Assembly: GCA_938084845.1 (NCBI GenBank)
Contig: CALKEB010000023.1
Location: 1 to 64,000 of the forward strand
Direction of reading: 5' to 3'
From: an uncultured Polaribacter sp.
GTDB taxonomy: Bacteria; Bacteroidota; Bacteroidia; Flavobacteriales; Flavobacteriaceae
Length of the DNA: 64,000 bases
Below, piece by piece: positions 17,228 to 25,242 of this stretch. The position numbers and the translations under genes were made by a program. Within the stretch, counting starts at the first letter, position 1. The number at the start of each line of letters is the position of its first letter. The notes under the pieces were generated by a model that worked only from the letters and a program-made list of their open reading frames with translations, made no database searches and had not been told where the DNA came from.

Positions 17228-18706
17228 ATGGAAGAATATACTAACACTACTAAAGATTCCTCTTTGTCTAAAGAAGAAGTTATTGCACATAATGTAAAAG
17301 CAGATGCAAAAGGTTTATTCACTAATATCAAACTTTTTTTAATTGAACTTTTTGATTTTAGACATGATACAGATTATGAAGCAACTTTAGAAGCTATAAA
17401 GGCTGATATTCCTTTTAAAGGAGCAACTGCTTGGATTTTGATTTTTGCTGTTTTTGTAGCATCAATTGGTTTAAATGCAGACTCTACTGCTGTTGTTATT
17501 GGAGCGATGTTAATATCACCTTTAATGGGGCCAATTTTAGGAATAGGAATGTCTTTTGCATTAAATGATATTGAGACTTTTAAAAAATCTCTAATCAATC
17601 TGGGTATTATGATTGGTTTAAGTCTCTTTGCCTCTTTTTTGTTTTTTTATTTTTTTCCTTTAAGTGAAGATAACTCTGAATTGCTAGGTAGAGTTAGTCC
17701 AGATATTAGAGATGTTTTAATCGCTTTTTTTGGTGGGTTGGCACTAATGGTAGCTAGAACTAAAAAAGGAACAATTGCTTCAGTTATTTTTGGTGTTGCT
17801 ATTGCAACAGCTTTAATGCCACCATTATGTACAGCTGGATATGGTTTAGCAAAAGGAAATTTAATTTACTTTTTAGGGGCTTTGTATTTATTTACAATCA
17901 ATACTATTTTTATAGCTTTAGCAACTTTTTTAGTAATGAAGTTATTGCGCTTCCCAATGCATAAGTATGCTAATGCAGCAAAAAGAAAACGTTATTCGAC
18001 CATTGCAACGGTTGTTGGTATTGCTGTAATGATTCCAGCCATATTTACTTTTATTAATGTTTTTAATGAAAATAAAATCAATAATCAAATTGAAAGCTTC
18101 ATTAAAAATGAAGTGAAGAGTAATAATGCATTAACCTTAATTGATTACGATCTTCCAAACCTAGAAGAAAAAAAGTTAAAATTAAATTTTTTTAATGAGG
18201 TTTCTGATGCAACCTATAATGATTTGCAAAATGAGTTAGCAAATAATATGGCTTATACTAGTTTAAAAGAATTTAAATTAGAAATTAAAGGGAGTGATAC
18301 TAAAAGTTTTGATTTAATCACAACTGCTTACAAAGAAAAGAAAGAGGAGTTGCAAGAAAGTAAAAACATAATTGCAGGCTTACAAAAACAAATTATAGAA
18401 TTACAAGAAAAAATATCTAGTTTAAATAATAGTATAGAGCAGAATGCTTTTAGTAAAAACCAAAAAGCAATTGCATTTAGTCGTATCGTAAAAGAAGCAA
18501 AAATTAGATATAATAATATTGAATCTATAGCCTTTTCTAGAGAGTTATATTCCAAAGATTTTATCAAAATTGATACAATTCCTGTAGCAACAATTAATTG
18601 GAATGATAAATTAAAAGATTCCGTTTTAATTAATAAAGAGTTAGAACTAAGGGCTTGGTTGCAAAAAGAAATGAAATTAGATACCTTGTTTATTAAGCGA
18701 GAATAA
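17228..18706 (+). CDS. DUF389 membrane protein with C-terminal coiled coil
   Basis: A 492-residue protein whose residues from about 60 to 275 form the DUF389 membrane domain (SIGLNADSTAVVIGAMLISPLMGPILGIG and IATALMPPLCTAGYGLA in part), with about six membrane spans. The rest, roughly 275-492, is soluble and includes a heptad-rich helix (about 365-420, KKEELQESKNIIAGLQ then KQIIELQEKISSLN). DUF389 proteins have no assigned role. It converges on the SprT-like gene with a five-base gap and no terminator. Confidence 0.82.
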   Translation: MEEYTNTTKDSSLSKEEVIAHNVKADAKGLFTNIKLFLIELFDFRHDTDYEATLEAIKADIPFKGATAWILIFAVFVASIGLNADSTAVVIGAMLISPLMGPILGIGMSFALNDIETFKKSLINLGIMIGLSLFASFLFFYFFPLSEDNSELLGRVSPDIRDVLIAFFGGLALMVARTKKGTIASVIFGVAIATALMPPLCTAGYGLAKGNLIYFLGALYLFTINTIFIALATFLVMKLLRFPMHKYANAAKRKRYSTIATVVGIAVMIPAIFTFINVFNENKINNQIESFIKNEVKSNNALTLIDYDLPNLEEKKLKLNFFNEVSDATYNDLQNELANNMAYTSLKEFKLEIKGSDTKSFDLITTAYKEKKEELQESKNIIAGLQKQIIELQEKISSLNNSIEQNAFSKNQKAIAFSRIVKEAKIRYNNIESIAFSRELYSKDFIKIDTIPVATINWNDKLKDSVLINKELELRAWLQKEMKLDTLFIKRE

Positions 18707-18711
18707 AGCGT

Positions 18712-19305
18712 TTAAATATCAATAATTTCTACTTCAACATTTTGATTGAACAAATATACTTTTCCGTTTATTGTGTTTAGGCATTCAAAACGAGTTCTCC
18801 TTTTATTACCTTTTTTATACGTGGTGTTTTTAAATAAAAAGGCTTGTCCAAAGGGTAACTCAAAAACAAATGTCTTTCCAGAACTAGGCTTAAACTCTCT
18901 TAAAGCTAACGATAATTTTGCGTCAGAATCAGTACTGGCTTTAGGGTTCTTTAAATAATTGGCTAAATGAGGTAACATCTCATATTTAAAAATATCTGGC
19001 TTTAAGAAAGGTAACATTAAATGTTGAAAAACCTTTTTCCATTCTTTTCCATGAGGTTGAACTCTACCAAATTTCTGATGCGTTATATGATGTGCAATTT
19101 CGTGAACAAGTGTTAATAAAAATTGATATTGATTTAAGTTATTGTTAACCGTAATTTGAAAACTGCCATCAGGCATTTTTCTGAAATCTCCATGTTTAGT
19201 TTCTCTTTGGTTTACAATTTTTAGGCTAAAGTTATTTTGTTCAATTAAATATTGAACCATTAACACTGCTTTGTCTGGTATGTACTTAGAAAGAATGGAG
19301 TTCAA
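18712..19305 (-). CDS. SprT-like zinc-binding protease domain protein
   Basis: A 197-residue protein with a HExxH zinc site: His68-Glu69-Ile70-Ala71-His72 in TLVHEIAHHITHQ, in the context of an SprT-like domain (the third ligand probably His84 in RVQPHGKEW). SprT-like proteins resemble the protease core of eukaryotic Spartan, but bacterial members are uncharacterised. It lies 10 bases upstream of the stop side of an SDR gene on the same strand; that SDR gene is upstream in the transcript, so the two are probably cotranscribed. Confidence 0.82.
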   Translation of the reverse strand: MNSILSKYIPDKAVLMVQYLIEQNNFSLKIVNQRETKHGDFRKMPDGSFQITVNNNLNQYQFLLTLVHEIAHHITHQKFGRVQPHGKEWKKVFQHLMLPFLKPDIFKYEMLPHLANYLKNPKASTDSDAKLSLALREFKPSSGKTFVFELPFGQAFLFKNTTYKKGNKRRTRFECLNTINGKVYLFNQNVEVEIIDI

Positions 19306-19315
19306 TTTTTTAAAT

Positions 19316-19996
19316 TTATGGAGTAGAGCTAGAAACTTCTAATATTTTTCCATTGTAAAATTTATTTCCAGTCAATGAGAAATTGTAGATATAATCTGCC
19401 ATTTCTTTTGCAGAAATTGGTGCTTTATATCCAGGAAAAGCCTCTTCTAGCATTTCTGTTTGTACTGCTCCAAGAGCTAAAACATTAAAAGCAATTCCTG
19501 CTTCTTTATATTCTTCAGCTAATAATTCAGATAGCGTAATTACAGCGCCTTTTGCAGAACTATATGCAGCTAAGCCAGGAAATTTCATGCTTCCTTGTAC
19601 ACCACCCATTGAGCTGATAGTAACCACATGGCTGTTGTTTTGTAAAAACGGAATTAATGTTTTTGTTAATTCAGCAACACCAAAAACATTTACTTTGTAA
19701 ACGTCTATAAAATCATTAGAGGTAAGCTCTGTAAATGGTTTATTGATTAGTTTACCAGCGTTGTTTATTAAAATATCAACAGTTTTCCAATTATCTTTTA
19801 TGAATGATTTTACTTTATGAATGTCAGAATCAACAGCTAAATTAACAGAAAGTGTATGTATATTTTTATGATTTACGGCTTTTAATGGCTTATCATTTCT
19901 AGATAAAGCAAGTACATTATGGCCATTGTTCGCAAATTGTTGGGCTAATTCAAAACCAATTCCTCTACTTGTACCTGTTATAACAACATTTCTCAT
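19316..19996 (-). CDS. SDR-family NAD(P)-dependent oxidoreductase
   Basis: A classical short-chain dehydrogenase of about 226 residues. Rossmann motif TGTSRGIG follows the start MRNVVI; NNAG is present as INNAGKL; the catalytic Ser lies in VTISSMGG and the Tyr-xxx-Lys in AAYSSAKGA. The ATG at 19996 is chosen over an in-frame GTG two codons upstream. The substrate cannot be inferred. The SprT-like gene follows closely on the same strand. Confidence 0.88.
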   Translation of the reverse strand: MRNVVITGTSRGIGFELAQQFANNGHNVLALSRNDKPLKAVNHKNIHTLSVNLAVDSDIHKVKSFIKDNWKTVDILINNAGKLINKPFTELTSNDFIDVYKVNVFGVAELTKTLIPFLQNNSHVVTISSMGGVQGSMKFPGLAAYSSAKGAVITLSELLAEEYKEAGIAFNVLALGAVQTEMLEEAFPGYKAPISAKEMADYIYNFSLTGNKFYNGKILEVSSSTP

Positions 19997-20067
19997 TAAC
20001 ACTCAAAATTTATAATTAATAGCAAATTACTTATTTTTTCATACATTTAAGAATTAAATCAAGATAA

Positions 20068-21342
20068 ATGAAAAAAATATTTTTAGTTCTTTTTGCAATA
20101 CTAATTGCCCAAAATATTTCAGCACAGACTAGCTACATTTTATGTGGAAAATTGGTAGATACCAAATCAGGTAAAATCTATAAAGAAAAAACTATTGTTG
20201 TTAAAGGCAATAAAATTGCTGAGGTTAAAGACGGCTACATTATGCCTAAAAGCGCAAACTTAATAGATTTACGAGATAAGGTTGTAATGCCAGGTTTAAT
20301 AGATATGCATGTGCATTTAGAAATGGAGTATGATGATAAAACAAGAATTAATAAATACATTTTAGATGAGGCAGATGTTGCGTATAATTCTGTAAAATTT
20401 GCAGAAACTACCTTAAAAAATGGATTTACAACAGTAAGAGATTTAGGGGGAACAGGTGTGAATATTTCGCTTAGAAATGCTATCAACGCAGGTAAAATTC
20501 CTGGTCCTAGAGTTTTTACAGCGGGTAAATCTTTAGCTACAACTGGTGGCCATGCAGATCCTACAAATGGAAGTAGTAGAAAATTAATTGGTAATCCAGG
20601 GCCAAAAGAAGGTGTTGTAAACTCGGTAGAAGACGGTAGAAAGGCGGTTAGACAACGCTACAAAAATGGCGCTGATTGTATTAAAATTACTGCAACTGGA
20701 GGGGTTTTAAGTGTTGCTAAATCAGGAGATAATCCTCAATTTACTATCGAAGAAATTAAAGCTATTTGTGAAATGGCAGATGACTATGGGATGCATGTTG
20801 CTGCCCATGCACATGGTGATGAGGGAATGCAAAGAGCAATTATTGGTGGTGTAAAAACTATTGAGCATGGAACTTATATGAGTGATAAAACTATGGAATT
20901 GATGAAGCAATATGATGCTTATTTAGTTCCAACAATTACAGCAGGAAAAGAGGTGGCAGATAAGGCAAAAATAAAAGGTTTTTATCCAGATATAGTAGTA
21001 CCTAAAGCTTTAGCTGTTGGCCCTCAAATTCAAGGAACTTTTGCAAGAGCTTATAAAAAAGGTGTTGGGATTGCATTCGGAACCGATGCGGGTGTTTTTA
21101 GACATGGCGTAAATGGTAAAGAATTCGGTTTTATGGTAGAAGCAGGAATGCCAGCTATAGAAACATTACAGGCAGCAACAATTACAAATGCAATTTTGTT
21201 AAAAATGCCTTCAGAAATTGGGCAAATTGCAAAAGGATTTTATGCAGATATTATTGCAGTAAATGAAAATCCGTTAGAAGATATCTCTACTATGGAGCAG
21301 GTGACTTTTGTAATGAAAAATGGCGTAGTCTATAAAGAATAG
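20068..21342 (+). CDS. Secreted metal-dependent amidohydrolase
   Basis: A 424-residue amidohydrolase-superfamily enzyme with a signal peptide (MKKIFLVLFAILIAQNISAQ). Metal ligands: His81-x-His83 in DMHVHLEME, a likely carboxylated lysine in CIKITATGG, His in AHAHGDEG and IEHGTYM, and Asp in FGTDAGVF. The arrangement resembles the prolidase-like (Xaa-Pro dipeptidase-type) branch. It probably acts on a peptide or N-acyl compound in the periplasm. It converges on the next lipoprotein gene with 12 bases between stops. Confidence 0.86.
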   Translation: MKKIFLVLFAILIAQNISAQTSYILCGKLVDTKSGKIYKEKTIVVKGNKIAEVKDGYIMPKSANLIDLRDKVVMPGLIDMHVHLEMEYDDKTRINKYILDEADVAYNSVKFAETTLKNGFTTVRDLGGTGVNISLRNAINAGKIPGPRVFTAGKSLATTGGHADPTNGSSRKLIGNPGPKEGVVNSVEDGRKAVRQRYKNGADCIKITATGGVLSVAKSGDNPQFTIEEIKAICEMADDYGMHVAAHAHGDEGMQRAIIGGVKTIEHGTYMSDKTMELMKQYDAYLVPTITAGKEVADKAKIKGFYPDIVVPKALAVGPQIQGTFARAYKKGVGIAFGTDAGVFRHGVNGKEFGFMVEAGMPAIETLQAATITNAILLKMPSEIGQIAKGFYADIIAVNENPLEDISTMEQVTFVMKNGVVYKE

Positions 21343-21354
21343 AAATATCGAATA

Positions 21355-22860
21355 TCAGTTAAAAATAATATTTTGGTAAGCACCAATAGCTGGAGAATTT
21401 GTTCTATCAACACCTAACAAATCTAAAGTAAAAGATGTTGGAATAGCTTTTTCTATAGCTGCGGATTCTTCACCAATAATAAAATCTTCATTTTGTGAAT
21501 TTTTAAAATCTGAAAATCCATTTAGAATATTATTTTGATAATTACTGTTCGAAAAGTCCATCTCTAAAATATCACTAAAATTATTATTACTATCGTTAAA
21601 GGTTATTAAACAATTTTTAATGTTGTAATTAAAAACACCCCCATCTACTTTGTCTAGTAAGAATTCAATATTTGTATTACCATCAAAGATGCAATTGGTA
21701 AAATTAGCAGCATACAAGTCTTTTGTGACTGTAATTTCGTTCCCATTATCATCTTCATAAACATAGAAATTATTAATAAGAACTGCAGGTAATTGTCTAA
21801 TACCGTTATTCCAAAAATTCGCAAAAGTTGCATGAGTAAAGTTATAAGTTCCTCCAATTGTGGCAGCTAAAGAAGCTTGACCTGCAGCACCTATAACCAA
21901 GTTATATGCTTCGATATGCGTTTCTCGTGCTAATATTCCAAAATTAGAATTGTTATAGATTTCAGCGTTTTCTATAGTAAGTGTTGGTGCTGTGTTGCTG
22001 CCAATGCTATCTATTAAGACACCAATGATTCCATTTTTTATAATAGCGTGTTTAATTTCATTTTCTTTACTTCCTGCTCTCATCCAAATAGTACCCCACT
22101 GACCAGGAATAGCATCAAATCGATGTTCTAGTCGATCGCCTTCAAAATACACTTTTTCTTCTAGCGTTCCATTTACTTTTAAACTAGCACCTTTATCTAT
22201 AATCAAACCCGAATTGGCATGGAAATATACTTCTGCTCCAGCTTGTATAACTAATGTTTTATTGCTTTTTACTGCAGCATACCCATAAATTACTGTTGGT
22301 TTAGCATTGGTTATAGTTAATTCTGAATCTTCTAAAAATCTTCCTTGTATTGAAGTTGCGTTTCCATCTAAGGATAGGCTATCAATTTTCATAGAAATAG
22401 GATCTTTGCCTGGATAAATAAAATGAGCATCTTGTACTAAGGTTACTAAATCTACATCTTGTTGGTTATTGCCATTATCAAACAATATACGATCTGTGTA
22501 TAGTGGATCTGAAACGTTATTGGCATTAATGGTGGTTTCTATAAAGATGAAAATACTGTCTTTGGCTAGAATATCTATATTATTAAATTCTTTACCTGGT
22601 ATTCCATCAACATTTAATCTGTAGTTTGAAGAAATTCCATTTTCTAAAGAAATTGTTGGAATGGTAATCGCATTTTTTCCTCTATTATATACTTTTAGAT
22701 TGTAGGTAGCTGAACCAATATTTGTAAATACAGTGTCTAAAAACACAGTGTCTTTAGAAAATTCTAAATTCCCGTAATTGGGAATAGTAGAGAAATCTTT
22801 ACGACAAGAACTCATAGTAACCAGACCAATACAAATAACTAAAGCAGATAAAAAACGCAT
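21355..22860 (-). CDS. Lipoprotein with parallel beta-helix repeats
   Basis: A 501-residue predicted lipoprotein: signal peptide with lipobox ending VTMSSC (Cys19). Residues about 20-140 look like an immunoglobulin-like or beta-sandwich region; from about 180 the sequence is rich in short beta strands and turns (IIKNGIIGVLIDS, IENAEIYNNSNFGILA, NFTNCIFDGNTNI) as in right-handed parallel beta-helix proteins. I know no function. Cell-surface or periplasmic binding is a guess. The glutaminyl cyclotransferase gene lies upstream on the same strand, 43 bases away. Confidence 0.72.
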   Translation of the reverse strand: MRFLSALVICIGLVTMSSCRKDFSTIPNYGNLEFSKDTVFLDTVFTNIGSATYNLKVYNRGKNAITIPTISLENGISSNYRLNVDGIPGKEFNNIDILAKDSIFIFIETTINANNVSDPLYTDRILFDNGNNQQDVDLVTLVQDAHFIYPGKDPISMKIDSLSLDGNATSIQGRFLEDSELTITNAKPTVIYGYAAVKSNKTLVIQAGAEVYFHANSGLIIDKGASLKVNGTLEEKVYFEGDRLEHRFDAIPGQWGTIWMRAGSKENEIKHAIIKNGIIGVLIDSIGSNTAPTLTIENAEIYNNSNFGILARETHIEAYNLVIGAAGQASLAATIGGTYNFTHATFANFWNNGIRQLPAVLINNFYVYEDDNGNEITVTKDLYAANFTNCIFDGNTNIEFLLDKVDGGVFNYNIKNCLITFNDSNNNFSDILEMDFSNSNYQNNILNGFSDFKNSQNEDFIIGEESAAIEKAIPTSFTLDLLGVDRTNSPAIGAYQNIIFN

Positions 22861-22903
22861 AATATATAAGGTGTATTTAATTAACTGTTTATGGATTAAT
22901 TTA

Positions 22904-23938
22904 TTACTTTTTAATTAATTTGATTTCAAATAATTTTCCCCAATTTTTACCAGTAACAAAAAGCCGTTCGTTTTTAGAATCATAAGCTATTCCATTTAAA
23001 ACTTCGTCATTAGCTACAATATTTTGAGTTTTTTTGATTTCATTTTCTAAACCTTTTAAATTGATAAGCCCTTCTACCACTCCGTTTGTAGGGTTTATGA
23101 TTGCAATTACAGGTTTTTGATAATAGTTAGCATATAATTTTCCATTAATAAGTTCTAACTCATTTAACTGACTTAAAGCTCTATCGTGCGTATATGTTTG
23201 TAAAGCTCTTTTTTCTTTTTGAGTGTTTTTGTCAAGAAACCATATTTTATGAGTACCATCAGATTTTATAAGTTCTGTTTCATTTTTGGTTAATCCCCAG
23301 CCTTCTTTACTTTCATTATATTCAAATTCACCCTCTAGTTTAAAAGTATCTAAATTGTATATAAAACCTTTGTTACTTTCCCAAGTTAACCAAATAATTT
23401 TATTTTCTACTATGGTTATTCCTTCACCAAAATAGCTGTTTTCTAAATTTACTTGTTGTACTATTTTTCCTGTTTTTATTGCTACTTTCCTTAATGATGA
23501 TTGACCACGTCTACCCGTAGATTCATATAAGAATCCGTTTTTGTATTCTAGCCCTTGCGTGTATGCTTTTTTATCATGAGGGAAGGTATTTATAATTTCA
23601 TAGCCATAAATTACAGGTTTTATATCGGCAAAAACTTCAAAAGAATTGTTTATTTTTTTTGATTTACCTGGATAAAAAACCAATGCAGAGACTTGGTGTT
23701 TGCCTAAGCCAAAATCTACTGTATTTATTGTTAATCTATTTTTTTTTGATTCTTGTTTTTTGCCATTTATAAAAAAATGAACACTATCTATCTGTTTTTT
23801 ATTTTCTTCTAAAATAGCAATAGAGATCTTTTCGTTTAATTTCACTTTATGATCAACTTGTAATTTAAAACGATATGCAGTATCACAATTATAGAAAAGG
23901 AGCATGAAGCAAAAAGAGATGATTGTAAATTTTTTCAT
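22904..23938 (-). CDS. Glutaminyl-peptide cyclotransferase (plant-type)
   Basis: A 344-residue protein. Residues about 115-344 match the plant/bacterial glutamine cyclotransferase beta-propeller: INTFPHDKKAYTQGLEY, LYESTGRRGQSSLRKV, GEGITIVENKIIWLTW, NGIAYDSKNERLFVTGK. The N-terminus is a lipoprotein-like signal with Cys in LFYNC and a domain of about 90 residues resembling bacterial Ig-like folds. It would form pyroglutamate at N-termini of exported peptides. Likely cotranscribed with the beta-helix lipoprotein downstream. Confidence 0.88.
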   Translation of the reverse strand: MKKFTIISFCFMLLFYNCDTAYRFKLQVDHKVKLNEKISIAILEENKKQIDSVHFFINGKKQESKKNRLTINTVDFGLGKHQVSALVFYPGKSKKINNSFEVFADIKPVIYGYEIINTFPHDKKAYTQGLEYKNGFLYESTGRRGQSSLRKVAIKTGKIVQQVNLENSYFGEGITIVENKIIWLTWESNKGFIYNLDTFKLEGEFEYNESKEGWGLTKNETELIKSDGTHKIWFLDKNTQKEKRALQTYTHDRALSQLNELELINGKLYANYYQKPVIAIINPTNGVVEGLINLKGLENEIKKTQNIVANDEVLNGIAYDSKNERLFVTGKNWGKLFEIKLIKK

Positions 23939-24030
23939 TAGTAAACGTTATAAATTGTATATTTTTATTTTTTAATCAATTACGAGCTTTAAATAGAATA
24001 GTTTCTTTAGTAAATAAAAGCAATTATTTA

Positions 24031-24060
24031 TTTGTATATTAAAAAATATCGTTAAATTTG
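24031..24060 (+). promoter_or_regulatory. rpmE promoter
   Basis: TTTG at 24031-24034, 18 bases, then TAAATTTG at 24053-24060 followed by CAT: a full Bacteroidetes promoter. It gives a leader of roughly 90 bases before rpmE. Confidence 0.75.
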
Positions 24061-24071
24061 CATCCTCAAAA

Positions 24072-24111
24072 TGGTAAAATCTATTTTGAAAACTAGAATA
24101 AAACTTTACCA
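24072..24111 (+). promoter_or_regulatory. Possible structured leader of rpmE
   Basis: TGGTAAA (24072-24078) pairs with TTTACCA (24105-24111), a 7-bp stem enclosing 26 bases in which a short TCTA/TAGA pairing is possible. It is inside the predicted rpmE leader. L31 leaders that bind the protein are known in several bacterial groups; assignment here is inference. Confidence 0.35.
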
Positions 24112-24156
24112 ACTTTATTCTACAAACATAACATTTAAGAATTAAAATATTACAAA

Positions 24157-24408
24157 ATGAAAAAAGGAATTCATCCAGAAAATTATAGAATGGTAGCTTT
24201 TAAAGATATGTCTAATGAAGATGTTTTTTTAACACGTTCTACTGTAGACACTAAAGAAACTTTAGAAGTGGATGGTGTTGAGTATCCTTTAGTAAAATTA
24301 GAGATTTCTAGAACTTCTCATCCATTTTACACTGGTAAATCTAAACTTATTGATGCTGCAGGACGTATCGATAAATTTAAAAATAAATACAAAAAATTTA
24401 AGAAGTAA
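24157..24408 (+). CDS. rpmE: 50S ribosomal protein L31, type B
   Basis: An 83-residue L31 of the longer type B class ([20 protein letters not shown] at the start, [23 protein letters not shown] near the end). It has no cysteine at all, so it lacks the zinc site of type A L31. It has its own promoter, a leader of about 90 bases and a strong terminator, so it is a separate unit outside the ribosomal cluster. Confidence 0.95.
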   Translation: MKKGIHPENYRMVAFKDMSNEDVFLTRSTVDTKETLEVDGVEYPLVKLEISRTSHPFYTGKSKLIDAAGRIDKFKNKYKKFKK

Positions 24409-24432
24409 TTTTTTTAAATTTTAATACATACA

Positions 24433-24463
24433 AAACTCCAACATGAAAATGTTGGAGTTTTTT
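24433..24463 (+). terminator. Terminator of rpmE
   Basis: AAACTCCAACAT (24433-24444) and ATGTTGGAGTTT (24449-24460) form a perfect 12-bp stem capped by a GAAA tetraloop, followed by further T's. It starts 24 bases after the rpmE stop. Confidence 0.93.
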
Positions 24464-24502
24464 ATGATTTTAATTTTGTAGTTATTCTCATATTGATCTA
24501 TT

Positions 24503-25171
24503 TTGAAACAACATAAAAAGAAAAAAAAAGAACCATGGCCAACAAAAAACGCTATGGAACAGATTTACGATCAAAATCTTTGGGGTGGTCTTCATAGACA
24601 ATTCTATTCTGGAGAGGGGTCGTATGCCTCATATATAGTAACACCTTATTTAGATGGTGTTATTAAATTTATGAAAAAGTTAGAGACTCCTATTACAATT
24701 CTTGATCTAGGTTGTGGTGATTTTAATATTGGTAAACAATTGCTTCCATTCTCTGATACTTATATTGCTGTAGACATCGCACAAAATGTAATTGATTTTA
24801 ATAAAAAAATACATACCCAAGATAATGTAGATTTTTTATGTTTGGATATTTCAAAAGATACGTTACCTAAAGCAGATGTAGTAATTGTTAGGCAAGTTTT
24901 ACAACATCTTTCTAACACCGAAGTTCAGCGTATTTTAAATAAGTTATCTGTTTATAAATATATATTACTTACAGAACACTTACCCATTGGTGAATTTATA
25001 CCCAATAAAGATATAATTTCTGGTCAAGGAATTAGAATTAAACAACACAGTGGTCTAGTTATTACAGAGTCACCATTTAATTTTAAATACATGAAGCAAA
25101 AAGAGTTAGTATCAACAAAGTTAAATAATAACATGGGTGTATTAAAGACTTGGCTTTTCAGTACATTTTAA
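24503..25171 (+). CDS. Class I SAM-dependent methyltransferase
   Basis: A 222-residue methyltransferase with SAM-binding motif I at residues 68-73 (ILDLGCGDFNIG) and later motifs IAVDIAQNVI, FLCLDISKDTLPKADVV and RQVLQHLS. The frame opens at a TTG (24503); the next ATG (24554) would remove PWPTKNAM, a segment that looks conserved-style and basic, so I favour the TTG start with lower certainty. The substrate is unknown. A convergent terminator separates it from gcvP. Confidence 0.8.
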   Translation: MKQHKKKKKEPWPTKNAMEQIYDQNLWGGLHRQFYSGEGSYASYIVTPYLDGVIKFMKKLETPITILDLGCGDFNIGKQLLPFSDTYIAVDIAQNVIDFNKKIHTQDNVDFLCLDISKDTLPKADVVIVRQVLQHLSNTEVQRILNKLSVYKYILLTEHLPIGEFIPNKDIISGQGIRIKQHSGLVITESPFNFKYMKQKELVSTKLNNNMGVLKTWLFSTF

Positions 25172-25194
25172 ACCAAATGGCTATATTTAATTAA

Positions 25195-25220
25195 AAAACC
25201 ACCTTATAAAGGTGGTTTTT
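25195..25220. terminator. Bidirectional terminator between methyltransferase and gcvP
   Basis: AAAACCACCTT (25195-25205) and AAGGTGGTTTT (25209-25219) form an 11-bp stem with a three-base loop; A-run and T-run on the two sides let it serve both converging genes. Confidence 0.88.
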
Positions 25221-25242
25221 TATATTTTAAACGAATCTAATT

